Position numbers and translations under genes: made by a program | In this document: positions 22,132 to 32,500 of the stretch, in pieces | How the letters are laid out: each line of letters opens with the position of its first letter | How positions within the stretch are numbered: the first letter of the stretch is position 1 | Notes under the pieces: generated by a model | Databases searched by the model: none | What the model was told of the DNA's origin: nothing | The model's input: the letters and a program-made list of their open reading frames with translations, nothing else | Origin: Pseudomonas campi | GTDB taxonomy: Bacteria > Pseudomonadota > Gammaproteobacteria > Pseudomonadales > Pseudomonadaceae | Length of the DNA: 64,000 bases | NCBI RefSeq assembly: GCF_013200955.2 | Contig: NZ_CP053697.2 | Coordinates: 2,914,001 to 2,978,000, forward strand | Direction: 5' to 3'

Positions 22132-22533
22132 ATGCCGCACCGCGACATCCCGCAAAGCCGCCACCGCAGCGTACGTTATGTATTGTTGGCGGTCGGCTGG
22201 CTGAGCGTGGTGCTGGGGGTCATCGGCATCTTCGTCCCGGTGCTGCCCACCACTCCGTTCCTGCTCCTGGCTGCCGCCTGCTTCGTGCGCAGTTCCCGGC
22301 GTTTCTACCAGTGGCTGGTCAACCACCGGCACCTCGGGCCGTGGATTCGTGACTATCTGGAAGGCAATGGCATTCCACTCAAGGGCAAGGTCTACGCCAT
22401 CGGCCTGATGTGGCTGAGCATTGGCCTGTCCTGCTACCTGGTGCCGCTACCCTGGGCCCGCGCCTTCATGCTCACCAGCGCCGTGCTGGTCAGCTTCTAC
22501 ATCCTCAAACAGAAGACCCTGCCGGTTCGCTGA
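22132..22533 (+). CDS. DUF454 inner-membrane protein (YbaN family)
   Basis: 133-residue membrane protein with three to four hydrophobic segments. The diagnostic segment VLGVIGIFVPVLPTTPFLLL is present, followed by a basic loop SSRRFYQWLVNH. Function unknown; in some bacteria such proteins lie near haem or iron genes, but here it lies before lapG without a clear link. Confidence 0.88.
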   Translation: MPHRDIPQSRHRSVRYVLLAVGWLSVVLGVIGIFVPVLPTTPFLLLAAACFVRSSRRFYQWLVNHRHLGPWIRDYLEGNGIPLKGKVYAIGLMWLSIGLSCYLVPLPWARAFMLTSAVLVSFYILKQKTLPVR

Positions 22534-22614
22534 GCCCTGTGGGACGGCAAAGAAAAGCGGCAAAAATGTGATGTAGCACCTAAACTTTTGGCACTTTCAG
22601 CGCAGAGACACGCC

Positions 22615-23313
22615 ATGCATTCTCGGTCGAGCAGTCAAGGACGAGCGCAGCGCCGCCCGGTTGCCTGGCTGGCGCTCGGCCTGTCGCTGGGCCTGCTGCT
22701 GGGTGTAGCCGCCAAGGCCAACTGGGACTTCGGCGTGGTCATCCAGAACGCCGAAAAACGCTACGGCAAGCTGGGTGTCGCCAAGGGCCGTATCGAGGCC
22801 TGGGACGAGCTGATCCAGGCCAGCGCCAACCTCTCCGAGAGCGAAAAGCTCGCCACGGTCAATCGCTTCTTCAACCGCCAGTTCCGCTTCTCCGACGACA
22901 TCCGCAACTGGCGCCAGGAAGACTACTGGGCCACCCCGGTGGAAGCGCTGGTGAAAGGTGCGGGGGACTGCGAGGACTACTCCATCGCCAAGTACTTCAC
23001 CCTGCGCCGCCTCGGCATCCCCAGCGAAAAGATGCGCATCACCTACGTCAAGGCCCTGAAGTACAACCAGGCACACATGGTCCTCACGTATTACTCAAGC
23101 CCCTCGGCAGTGCCCCTGGTGCTGGACAACCTGATCGGCGAAATCCGTCCGGCCTCGCAGCGCAAAGACCTCTTGCCGGTCTATGCCTTCAACGCCGAAG
23201 GGCTGTATCTACCGGGCTCCAACAGCAAGAAAAGCGATAGCAAGAAGCTCTCGCGCTGGCAGGATCTATTGAAGAAAATGCGCGCCGAAGGTTTCGCCGT
23301 TGGTGAGGGTTAG
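22615..23313 (+). CDS. lapG: Periplasmic cysteine protease LapG
   Basis: 232-residue bacterial transglutaminase-like cysteine protease that cuts LapA-type adhesins at a di-alanine site and so releases cells from biofilm. A hydrophobic export segment (VAWLALGLSLGLLLGVAA) is followed by the catalytic domain. The triad is Cys119 in GDCEDYSIAKYF, His154 in NQAHMVLTYY and Asp171 in LVLDN, with the same spacing (35 and 17) as in known LapG proteins. Asp118 and the acidic residues after Cys119 fit the calcium site. I chose the ATG at 22615 over an upstream TTG. lapD starts nine bases after the stop. Confidence 0.95.
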   Translation: MHSRSSSQGRAQRRPVAWLALGLSLGLLLGVAAKANWDFGVVIQNAEKRYGKLGVAKGRIEAWDELIQASANLSESEKLATVNRFFNRQFRFSDDIRNWRQEDYWATPVEALVKGAGDCEDYSIAKYFTLRRLGIPSEKMRITYVKALKYNQAHMVLTYYSSPSAVPLVLDNLIGEIRPASQRKDLLPVYAFNAEGLYLPGSNSKKSDSKKLSRWQDLLKKMRAEGFAVGEG

Positions 23314-23322
23314 GAGAACTCT

Positions 23323-25269
23323 ATGTCCTTGTTAAAACAGCTGTTTCTCGCCATCTGCCTATTCCTGGTAGTGGCCTTCACCGGCAGTTTCATTGCCGGG
23401 GTGGAGAGCTCGCGCGAGCAACTACTCAGCCAGCTGCGCTCCCACGCCCAGGACGCCGCCACCGCCCTCGGCCTGTCGATGACGCCGCATATCGATGATC
23501 CTGCGATGATCGAGCTGATGGTCAGCTCGATCTTCGACAGCGGCTACTTCGCCACCATCCGTGTAGTGAGCATTCCCGATGAAAAAGTCATAGTCGAACG
23601 CCGTACCACCACTACCACGGAGAATGTACCGGCCTGGTTCGTCGACATCGTCGATCTGGAGCCCCAGGGTGGCGACGCCCTGATCATGCGGGGCTGGGAA
23701 CAGGCCGCGCGGGTCGAAGTGCTCAGCCATCCGCAATTCGCCCTGGCCAAACTATGGGACAGTGCCATTGGCAGCCTGCTCTGGCTGCTGTTGTGCGGCA
23801 TCGTCAGCGCCATCCTCGGTGGCTGGCTGCTGCGTACCCAGTTGCGCCCTCTCGACAACATGGTGCAGCAAGCCCAGGCCATCAGCCGGCGCGAGTTCCT
23901 CTCGCTGCCCAAGGTGCCCCGCACCCCCGAGCTGAAGCGCGTGGTCATGGCCATGAACCAGATGGTCGACAAGCTGAAGAACCTGTTTGCCGAGGAAGCG
24001 GCGCGCAGCGAGAAACTGCGCGAAGAAGCCTATCAGGACAGCCTTACCGGCCTGGCCAATCGCCGCCTGTTCGATATCCGTCTGGCCGACCAACTGGCCG
24101 TTACCGAACAGAACGCCGAAGGCTATCTGATATTCCTGCGCGTCAACGACCTTGGCGGGCTCAACCAACGCATAGGCGGCCAGAAGACCGACGCCCTGAT
24201 CAGCGCCATTGGCGACCTGCTCAAGCGCCTGCTGGATGAGCACGGCACCCCGGACTGGCTGGCCTCACGTAGCCGGGGCGGCGAATTTACCCTGCTCGCC
24301 CCTGGCCTGGCCGGCGACGATGCCGACCGCCTGGCCCAGGAATTGGTCGAAGGTCTGGAAAGCCTGCGCCAGACCGGGGCCAGCGACTGCACCCCGGTCG
24401 CCCACCTGGGCATTGCCGCCTTCAAGCCCGGCGAGGAGCCGGGCAGCGTGATCAGCCGCGCGGACCAGGCCCTGGCCCAGGCACAAAGCAACGCAGGCAA
24501 ACCCTGGGAACGCCTGGACGACTTCAACGCGATGCCCGGTCAAGGCCTGCACGACTGGCGTGCCTGGATCGACGACGCGCTCAAACAAAGCAAGCTGCAA
24601 CTCTACTTCCAGCCGGTCACCCAGTGCGCCGATCGTAACCAGCCGCTGCACCAGAAGGTACTCGCCCGCCTGATCGACCCACAGGGCGAAGCCGTCGCTG
24701 CGGGCCGCTTCCTACCCTGGATCGAGCGCCTGGGCTGGGCCGCGCGCTTCGACCTGGCCATGCTCGAACACAGCCTGGCGCACCTCACGCAGAACCCCCA
24801 GCCCCTGGCACTCAGCCTGTCTGCGGCAACCCTGCGTGAGCCAGCCAGCCTGGCGAAGATGCTCGCCATTCTCCGGGAGCATCCGGAACAGGGCCCACTC
24901 ATGACCCTGGAACTGGACGAGCGCTACCTGCCGCCACCGGCAGAACTGGAAAAACTCAGCCAGGCCGTGCGTGAAGCCGGTTTCCACCTGGGCCTGCAGC
25001 ACTTCGGCGGGCGTTTCAGCCTGATCGGCAACCTGACCCACCTGGGCCTGGCCTACCTGAAGATCGATGGCACCTACATCCGCGCCATCGACCAGGAAGG
25101 CGACAAGCGCATGTTCATCGAGGCCATCTTCCGCGCCACCAACAGCATTGACCTGCCGCTGATTGGCGAGATGGTGGAGACCGAAGGTGAACTCGCGGTG
25201 CTCAACGAACTGGGTATCCACGGCGCCATGGGTCGCCTGATCGGCCCACCCGCCCCCTGGCAGGGCTGA
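23323..25269 (+). CDS. lapD: c-di-GMP receptor LapD
   Basis: 648-residue inner-membrane receptor. Order: TM helix (about 7-26); periplasmic LapD/MoxY_N domain with Trp125, the residue that contacts LapG in studied LapD; second TM (about 149-170); HAMP; degenerate GGDEF (RGGEF at 318-322); and degenerate EAL with KVLAR at 445-449 in place of ExLxR. As in studied LapD, it should bind but not make or break c-di-GMP. Bound c-di-GMP turns the periplasmic domain into a trap for LapG and protects the adhesins. GGAG precedes the ATG; it forms an operon with lapG. Confidence 0.96.
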   Translation: MSLLKQLFLAICLFLVVAFTGSFIAGVESSREQLLSQLRSHAQDAATALGLSMTPHIDDPAMIELMVSSIFDSGYFATIRVVSIPDEKVIVERRTTTTTENVPAWFVDIVDLEPQGGDALIMRGWEQAARVEVLSHPQFALAKLWDSAIGSLLWLLLCGIVSAILGGWLLRTQLRPLDNMVQQAQAISRREFLSLPKVPRTPELKRVVMAMNQMVDKLKNLFAEEAARSEKLREEAYQDSLTGLANRRLFDIRLADQLAVTEQNAEGYLIFLRVNDLGGLNQRIGGQKTDALISAIGDLLKRLLDEHGTPDWLASRSRGGEFTLLAPGLAGDDADRLAQELVEGLESLRQTGASDCTPVAHLGIAAFKPGEEPGSVISRADQALAQAQSNAGKPWERLDDFNAMPGQGLHDWRAWIDDALKQSKLQLYFQPVTQCADRNQPLHQKVLARLIDPQGEAVAAGRFLPWIERLGWAARFDLAMLEHSLAHLTQNPQPLALSLSAATLREPASLAKMLAILREHPEQGPLMTLELDERYLPPPAELEKLSQAVREAGFHLGLQHFGGRFSLIGNLTHLGLAYLKIDGTYIRAIDQEGDKRMFIEAIFRATNSIDLPLIGEMVETEGELAVLNELGIHGAMGRLIGPPAPWQG

Positions 25270-25272
25270 CAC

Positions 25273-25293
25273 GTAGCCCGGATGCAATCCGGG
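25273..25293 (+). repeat. REP element (GTAGCCCGGATGCAATCC type)
   Basis: The same 21-base hairpin-forming unit occurs at 44964 and 51873, where it is paired with an inverted partner. Here a single unit follows the lapD stop codon by four bases. Confidence 0.8.
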
Positions 25294-25348
25294 AGCGGTC
25301 AGCTTTCACAATTTTTGCGCAACCACGCTGATGGTGGACAGGCTGGCA

Positions 25349-25364
25349 GATAAGCAAAGCGTTA
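25349..25364 (+). repeat. Repeat GATAAGCAAAGCGTTA upstream of a small membrane protein gene
   Basis: The identical 16-mer occurs inverted at 53765-53780, just upstream of another small membrane protein gene. The preceding bases TGGC(A/G) are also shared. It looks like one half of a GGCGGATAA-type REP palindrome rather than a recombination site. Confidence 0.6.
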
Positions 25365-25383
25365 AGTCAAAGGAGGACTCAAA

Positions 25384-25875
25384 GTGGCAACAAGCTCACC
25401 TCAAACTCCCATCTATGCACCAGGTTCCACTGCGCAGCGTTATGTTCGGATCGCCGGCACAGTGGCTGGGAGCATTGCCCTCACGTTCGTCGTCGTATGC
25501 GTCGCAATGGCTGCAATACCATCGTTGCGCTGTCAGGGAGTGGCTGGCGCCTTAGCAGTTATTTGGTTGATCGGTGCGCCACTCTGGTTTTGGTATGAAT
25601 ACTTCTACATCTATCGGGCCGTCGGTGGCGGTCAGCAAGACTCATTTGAGTTTTTCAAACACGGACAGCAGTTGGCTGCTGCCATCTGGGCCGGCCTGGC
25701 TGCATCCCTCGGCGCATTCGCAGCAAGCGACTACGCGAAACCAGTTAACGATACCTATGAGTGTAATTTGCTCATCCCCGCACCAAACCTACCCGCAAGC
25801 CAAGCATCTCCGGCTGCATCTGCCCACTTGTCTGCGAAAGACATCCAACTCACCTGCACTCGCGCAGCGACCTAA
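25384..25875 (+). CDS. Small membrane protein, unknown function
   Basis: 163-residue protein with about three hydrophobic segments (IAGTVAGSIALTFVVVCVAM, GALAVIWLIGAPLWFWYEYF and AAAIWAGLAASLGAFAA) and a hydrophilic tail containing Cys. I recognise no family. The GTG start is supported by a very good ribosome site, AAAGGAGG seven bases upstream. Base composition is visibly less GC-rich than lapD and lapA on either side, which suggests a recent arrival between them. A REP-like 16-mer shared with 53765 lies just before it. Confidence 0.7.
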   Translation: MATSSPQTPIYAPGSTAQRYVRIAGTVAGSIALTFVVVCVAMAAIPSLRCQGVAGALAVIWLIGAPLWFWYEYFYIYRAVGGGQQDSFEFFKHGQQLAAAIWAGLAASLGAFAASDYAKPVNDTYECNLLIPAPNLPASQASPAASAHLSAKDIQLTCTRAAT

Positions 25876-25903
25876 TAACAGGCTCGGGTCATTCACCCCC
25901 TAA

Positions 25904-26100
25904 ACCATAAAGTTCCACAAGCCCGCACAGGGGGATAACTGCGGATCACTCTCCACCGACGAACTCGACTCAACCGGTACCGATGAGATCGTGAACAGGC
26001 TTCAAAAGTACGTTGCCCTTGAGAGTAAAAAGAAGTCAATTAGCCCGCCGCCCCTACCGGCTCGGCCAAAGCGGGCCAACCGCAACACTCAAGGTGGTCG
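25904..26100 (+). pseudogene. Possible 3' remnant of an unidentified gene
   Basis: The frame is open from 25904 with protein-like composition (KFHKPAQGDNCGSLSTDE, then IVNRLQKYVALESKKK and a Pro/Lys-rich tail), but there is no ATG and no ribosome site, only a GTG at 25991. The frame then runs into the antisense of the neighbouring gene. It may be the leftover C-terminus of a gene broken by insertion or deletion between lapD and lapA. Confidence 0.3.
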
Positions 26101-26101
26101 A

Positions 26102-26443
26102 TCAAATCAACTGATGCTCGTCATCGCCCAGCAGGCCACTCAGGCCTTCGATCTCGGCACGGGTCACCGCCCGCTGATCGAGTTTGCGCCGCGCCGGCTC
26201 GGGCAGGTCGGTGTAGCGAATCACGCCCTTCTGCACCAGCAAACTGACCACGTCTTCCAGTACCCGTACCAGTTCGAGGTCTGACTCTTTCAGGCTGGTC
26301 AGGCGCGACTTCACTTCTTCTCTGGCCGTCAGCCAGTTTTCCAGTTCCGGGCTTTCAACCGCCAGGGTCTCCGTCATCCCCTCGAAAGGCTCGTGCTCGA
26401 CCCGCAGCAGCCGCCCGTCCTCGTCCCTCAGCACATACACCAT
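26102..26443 (-). CDS. Conserved hypothetical protein next to lapA
   Basis: 113-residue cytoplasmic protein beginning MVYVLRDEDGRLLRVEHEPF, with a helical middle part SLKESDLELVRVLEDVVSLL and GVIRYTDLPEPARRKL. Proteins like this occur in Pseudomonas genomes, sometimes mislabelled as tryptophan synthase beta-like; I know of no function. The ATG at 26443 has GGAGG at a good distance. It lies directly downstream of lapA in the same direction, just after the lapA terminator, so it might be expressed by read-through. Confidence 0.75.
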   Translation of the reverse strand: MVYVLRDEDGRLLRVEHEPFEGMTETLAVESPELENWLTAREEVKSRLTSLKESDLELVRVLEDVVSLLVQKGVIRYTDLPEPARRKLDQRAVTRAEIEGLSGLLGDDEHQLI

Positions 26444-26462
26444 GCGACATCCTCCAGGCATG

Positions 26463-26495
26463 AAAAAGCCCGCTACCCGGTAAGGGTAGCGGGCT
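26463..26495 (-). terminator. Intrinsic terminator of lapA
   Basis: A perfect 12-base stem, AGCCCGCTACCC with its complement (26467-26478 and 26484-26495), closes a five-base loop. On the minus strand it is followed by a run of five T, 18 bases after the lapA stop. Confidence 0.9.
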
Positions 26496-26512
26496 GATCA
26501 TAGTAGTGACGG

Positions 26513-29500
26513 TTAAACGGTGTCGACCTCCAGCGTACCGTCACCGAGCATCGCAGTGATCACTCCCGACGCATTAGCTGCGCTATAGGCGGTTTGCAGG
26601 TTGATGCCCGCCAGTACGATGGTCTGCCCTGTTCCGCCCGCTCCGCCAGCATTGGCATCCACCGTAATGGTGGTGTTGACCCCAAAGGTGAAGCTCAGAT
26701 AGGAAGACAGGCTGGCAGCACTGTCATCCTCGCCGGTCAGCAACTGAGACAGATCCAACCTGTCGCCATTGGCATTGCCATCAAAGTTGATGGTGAAGCC
26801 ATTGATTGTGTCGGTGCCGGTATTACCCGACTGCCACATGAAAGTATCGCGACCGTTACTGTCGCCACCGCCGCTGGTGTTGCCACCACGCATCGTGTCG
26901 CTGCCTGTGCCGCCTATCAGCAGATCGTCGCCATCACCACCGACCAGTGAGTCATTGTCACCATTCCCAAACAGCAAGTCGTGGCCGCCACCGCCAGACA
27001 GGCTCTCGTTATCCGACTCGCCTGCCAGGATGTCATTACCAGCACCTCCCGAACGATCCCCACTGCCATCGGCAACGAGGTTATAGAGGCCCGACAGAGC
27101 ATAGGAGCCAAATTGCGCGCCACCAGAGAAGGTAATGCTTTCCACAGCCTCGCCATCGCCATCGAAATGATCAACCACCGTGATTTGCTGGCCATTGATG
27201 CCGATGACCAGATCACCGTTACTTCCCGTGTCGGAGTCCAGGAAACTCAGCCCAGTCAGGGAGCTACCGCTGGAATTAATGATGATAGCGTCCGTATCAG
27301 CGCTATCGCTGATGGTGTCCACACCATCTACCAGCCCGAACAGGTAGGTGTCGTTGCCGGAGCCGCCATTGAGCTCGTCGTTGCCGGTGCCGCCAGTCAA
27401 CTGGTCGTTATTGTCTCCGCCATTGAGGGTGTCATTGCCCGCCCCACCGTACAGGAAGTCGTTCCCTGATCCGCCGGAGAGCGTATCGCCCCCACCAAAC
27501 CCGTACATGGCATCGGTACTGGAGCCGCCCGTGCCAGAAGAAGTGCCGCTAGACGACCCAAGATACAGGTTGACCACATTGGCGGTTGCGGCTCCGTCCC
27601 ACACTTGCATGGTGGTAATGGCTACAGGGCTTGCCTGCTCCGTAGGAGTCAGCGAATTGCTGCCCAGCCCCAAACTCGGGCTACCGAACGCAGCCGCGAA
27701 CGGTGCGACCAAGGAGAACGAACTGCTGTCCACATCGGCAATGCTGAAGCCGATACTGGTTTCAGTGATGTTGAGGCTGGAGATGGTCGGCGCATCGTTG
27801 ACCGCCGAGACCATCAGGCTGGCGATGGCGAGCACACTGGAGAACGCCGTGCTGCCTCCATTGGTAGCGGTACTCACTTTGATGCCCGCCGAGCCGGAAG
27901 TCGTATCCCAGGCGCGATAGGTGATAGCGGTAGGCAGCGATCCATTGAAGTTGGCATTCGGCCGGAAATACAGCCTATCCGTACCATCTGCCGACAGGAG
28001 CAGTGCCGACGAGTCGGATACCGCACCCACCGCCGTCCAAGAGCTGCCGCTGTTGGTCGAGTAGTACCAGGTGCCCTGGCTGCTATCGACTCCAGTCAGC
28101 GCGATACCGGTAACCGCACCGCTATCAACATCGGTGACGTTATTCAAACCACCAGCAGGCGGGTTGAAGTCCACCAGACTCGACACCGCAGTCCCTACGG
28201 CTCCTGAAGGGGCCGGAGCGTCCTCGGCGACCGCTGCCATAGTCGGGCTAATGGCACCATTTAGTACCGGCGCATCATTGACCGGGGTGACATTGATGGT
28301 GAGGGTATTCGCCGTCGGGTCGAGATCCACTCCACCGTTGGTCGTACCGCCGTTATCACGCACCTGGAAGTTGATGCTGGCATAGCCGTTACCACTGCCG
28401 TTCGCCACTGGGGTGAACACCAGCAGCCCGAGGTTGCCCACGGCAATCTCGGCCGGCACGGCCCCGCCGTTATAGCTGAGCGTGCCACTCCCACTAACCG
28501 AGGTGATCTTGACCGCCATCAGGCTGTCGCCATCCGCGTCGCTGAAACCGAAGTCAGCGGCGGAGAACACCTTGCTGCCGTCTTCGAGAATGTTCAGCGT
28601 TGCATTGGTACCGCTGGGCGCCTGGTTGACGTCCAGCACTGTCACCGTCAGGTCGGCGTCGGACGGGTCGCCATCCTTGTCGATGATGGTGTAGTTGAAG
28701 GTCTCGCTGACATCCGCGTTGACCGAGGCTGGTGCGGTGTAGGTCCAGGCACCGGTCTGGAAGTTGAACGACAGCTTGCCACCTTCGGCCGTGCTGATGT
28801 TGCTCAGTTGATTGCTGTTGATATTCGGCCCGCTACTCGGGTCGATCACGCCCGCGCCATTCCAGACATAGGTGATGCCATTGATCTCGATGGACAGGAT
28901 GCGGCCCGGGCCGTCGGCACCGAAGGCATCGTCGGCATTGACGCCGACGCCACCTGCGGCATTGTCGTTACCCAGCAAGACATTGCCGCTGACATCCCCG
29001 CCACTGATCTGCCCGAGCAGGGCATCGATCAGATCGTCGAACTCACTGACCACGAGCGGATCCTTGACGGGATTGGCATCCAGATCCACGTCTTCGAGGC
29101 GCTCCTCGTCGATGCCATCACCGATCCCGATGGTGGTTACATTGATGCCGCCGCCGCTGGCCAGGAAGTCGGCCCAATCATCGGCAACATCATCATCCAG
29201 CGAGTTGCCACCGGTTCCGGTCTGCTGGTTGGGATTACCGTCACTGATGAAAAACACCTGATTTTCCCAACCGGGAGTCGGGCTGTAAGACACCATGGTC
29301 TGTTGGATGGCATCGGTGAAGTCGGTCTGCCCACTGAACGGCCGGTTGGCGATGATACTGTCAACCTGCGCATTGAATGTCGCCAGCGTGGTCACCGGCG
29401 TATAGGCCTGCGAATCCGAGGAGAAGGCCACGATGGTGACTTTCACATCGCCATTAGTGCCGGCGAACAGCGCCTGCCCGGCCGCCTTCACGGCATTCAT

Positions 29501-32500
29501 CATGGTGGTGAATTCACCGTCGCTAATGCTGCCACTGGAGTCCAGCACGAAGGCGACATTGAAGTCCTTGCCGGTGGACTCAATCACACTCGCGCTATCG
29601 TCCAGCGCCATCGGACTATCGTCATCGACGTTAACGCTCAGCGTGCCGTTGGCCGTGTCGCCATCCTTGTCGGTCACCTGATAGTTCAGGGTGAAGGGCT
29701 GGTTGTTCTCCAGATCGGCATTGGCATGTTGGATCGGCGCGTTCTGGGTGACGGTGTAAGCACCTGAGGCAGTGTTCAGCGTCAGCGTCAGCACCGTGGT
29801 AGCACCCTGCTTGACCAGTAACTGCGAGCCATCCGGGCTTGCCTGGTAGGAGAAGCCGCCGGGCGCTCCCGAATCCAGCCATTTCACCGTACCGGCACCA
29901 TCGGCACCGAAGTTGTGGCCTAGGATGCCACCGCCAAGAACCGACTCGACATCGTCAGTACCGCCGGGCCCGCCGGGGATGCCATTGGCCAGTGCATCGT
30001 CGTCCAGTTGCATTGGCGCATTGGCACTGACAGTCGGTATATCGTCCTCGATCTGCACCAGGAATTGCCCGGCCAACGGCACCGGGTCGACCCCGTCGCT
30101 GGCCTGCAGGATGCTGGCAAAGTCCAGCACCAGCAGAGCATTGTCATCGTTACCACCGACGGCATGATCCAGCGGCTTGAGCAGGGTGAAGGTGTAGTCA
30201 CCGTCGCTTTCCACCTGCAGGGTGAACACGGTCGGCCCGGCTACACCCGCCTTGGCAGTCAGGGTATCGCCCAGCACGCTGTACACCAGCGGGGTGCCAC
30301 CAGACGAGGCGCCATCCAGTCCACCGGTGCTACCGGACAGGCTGAACTGCACGCCGACGGAGGGGCCGACCACCAGGTTGCTGACACTGCCGGTAGCGAT
30401 CGTGGTTTCCGTGTCGCCATCGGTGATGCCGCCAGACAGTTCGTCCTCGTCAACCTTGGCGATAACCGGGCTGATGTCTTCCACATAGACCGTCAGGGTC
30501 GCTTCGGACGGGTCGCCGTCCTTGTCGACGATGACGTAGTCGAAGGTCTCTACCTGGTCACCGTTACCGCTGGCCGGCGCGTGGTAAGTCCAGGCACCGG
30601 TGGCGAAGTTGAAGTCCAGCTTGCCACCTTCAGCAGTGGGGATATCGGTCAGCTGGTTGCCGGCGATATTCGGCCCGACTCCACTCGGATCGATCACCCC
30701 CGCACCATTCCACACATAGGTAATGCCGTTGATCTCGATGGACAGGATTCGGCCGGGGCCATCGGCTCCATAGCCGTCGTCGTCACCGGCACCACCGTTG
30801 TTGACGCCATCGCTGCCATGCAGCACGTTGCCGTTGACCAGGCCGCCCACCACATTATCGAGGAGGGTGTCGACCAGGTCGTCGAAGTCACCCACCTGCA
30901 GCGGGATGTTTGTCCCGCCATCCACGTCCACATCCACCAGACGCGGGGCGTTGATACCGTCGCCTATGCCGATGGTGGTGACGGTGATGACATTGCCGTC
31001 GACGAAGTTATTCCAGTTGGTCGCCGTCGGCTCGGTCAACGAAGGAGCGCCGCCGGGGCCGGTCTGCTCGTTCGGGTTGCCATCGCTGATGAACACCACC
31101 TGATTGTTCCAGCCTGACAGCGGCACATAGGAGACCATGGTCTGCTGGATGGCATCGGTGAAGTCCGTGGTGCTATTCAGCGGCCGCACGCCGCCCTCGT
31201 CCGGATTGAGGGAGTTCACCAGGTTGGTGAAGGTGGTGATGTCGGTTGCTGTCGGGTAGCCGATCGAGTCGTCCGAGAAGGCCACGATCTGGATCTGCAC
31301 TGCGCCACCGGCGTTGTTGAACAACTCCTGGCCGGCCGTGCGTACAGCATCCAGCATCAGGTTCAGCTCGCTGTTACTGATGCTGCCGCTGAAGTCGAGG
31401 ACGAACACCATGTTGATGTCTTCGGCCTGGCCAGTGGCGACATAGGCCACGTCGTCTTGGGCTACCGGAGTGTCATCATCGACGTTGACCGACAGCGAGC
31501 CATTCGCCGTGTCGCCATCCTTGTCGGTCACCTGATAGTTCAGGGTGAAGGGCTGGTTGTTCTCCAGATCGGCATCGGCATGCTGGATCGGCGCGTTCTG
31601 GGTGACGGTGTAAGCACCTGAGGCAGTGTTCAGCGTCAGCGTCAGCACCGTGGTAGCGCCCTGTTTGACCAGCAACTGCGAGCCATCTGGGCTTGCCTGG
31701 TAGGAGAAGCCGCCGGGCGCTCCCGAATCCAGCCATTTCACCGTACCGGCACCGTCAGCGCCGAAGTTGTGGCCTAGGATGCCACCGCCAAGAACCGACT
31801 CGACATCATCAGTACCGCCGGGCCCGCCGGGGATGCCATTGGCCAGCGCATCGTCGTCCAGTTGCATTGGCGCATTGGCACTGACAGTCGGTATATCGTC
31901 CTCGATCTGCACCAGGAATTGCCCGGCCAACGGCACCGGGTCGACCCCGTCGCTGGCCTGCAGGATGCTGGCAAAGTCCAGCACCAGCAGAGCATTGTCA
32001 TCGTTACCACCGACGGCATGATCCAGCGGCTTGAGCAGGGTGAAGGTGTAGTCACCGTCGCTTTCCACCTGCAGGGTGAACACGGTCGGCCCGGCTACAC
32101 CCGCCTTGGCAGTCAGGGTGTCACCCAGCACGCTGTACACCAGCGGGGTACCACCAGACGAGGCGCCATCCAGTCCACCGGTGCTACCGGACAGGCTGAA
32201 CTGCACGCCGACGGAGGGGCCGACCACCAGGTTGCTGACACTGCCGGTAGCGATCGTGGTTTCCGTGTCGCCATCGGTGATGCCGCCAGACAGTTCGTCC
32301 TCGTCAACCTTGGCGATAACCGGGCTGATGTCTTCCACATAGACCGTCAGGGTCGCTTCGGACGGGTCGCCGTCCTTGTCGATGATGACGTAGTCGAAGG
32401 TCTCTACCTGGTCACCGTTACCGCTGGCCGGCGCGTGGTAAGTCCAGGCACCGGTGGCGAAGTTGAAGTCCAGTTCGCCATCGTGGGTCGTGGAAATGCC

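Noticed and set aside
25349..25364. Integron attC-like site at the GATAAGCAAAGCGTTA repeat
   Set aside because: No matching complementary core upstream and the second copy does not fit GTTRRRY; a REP half is simpler.
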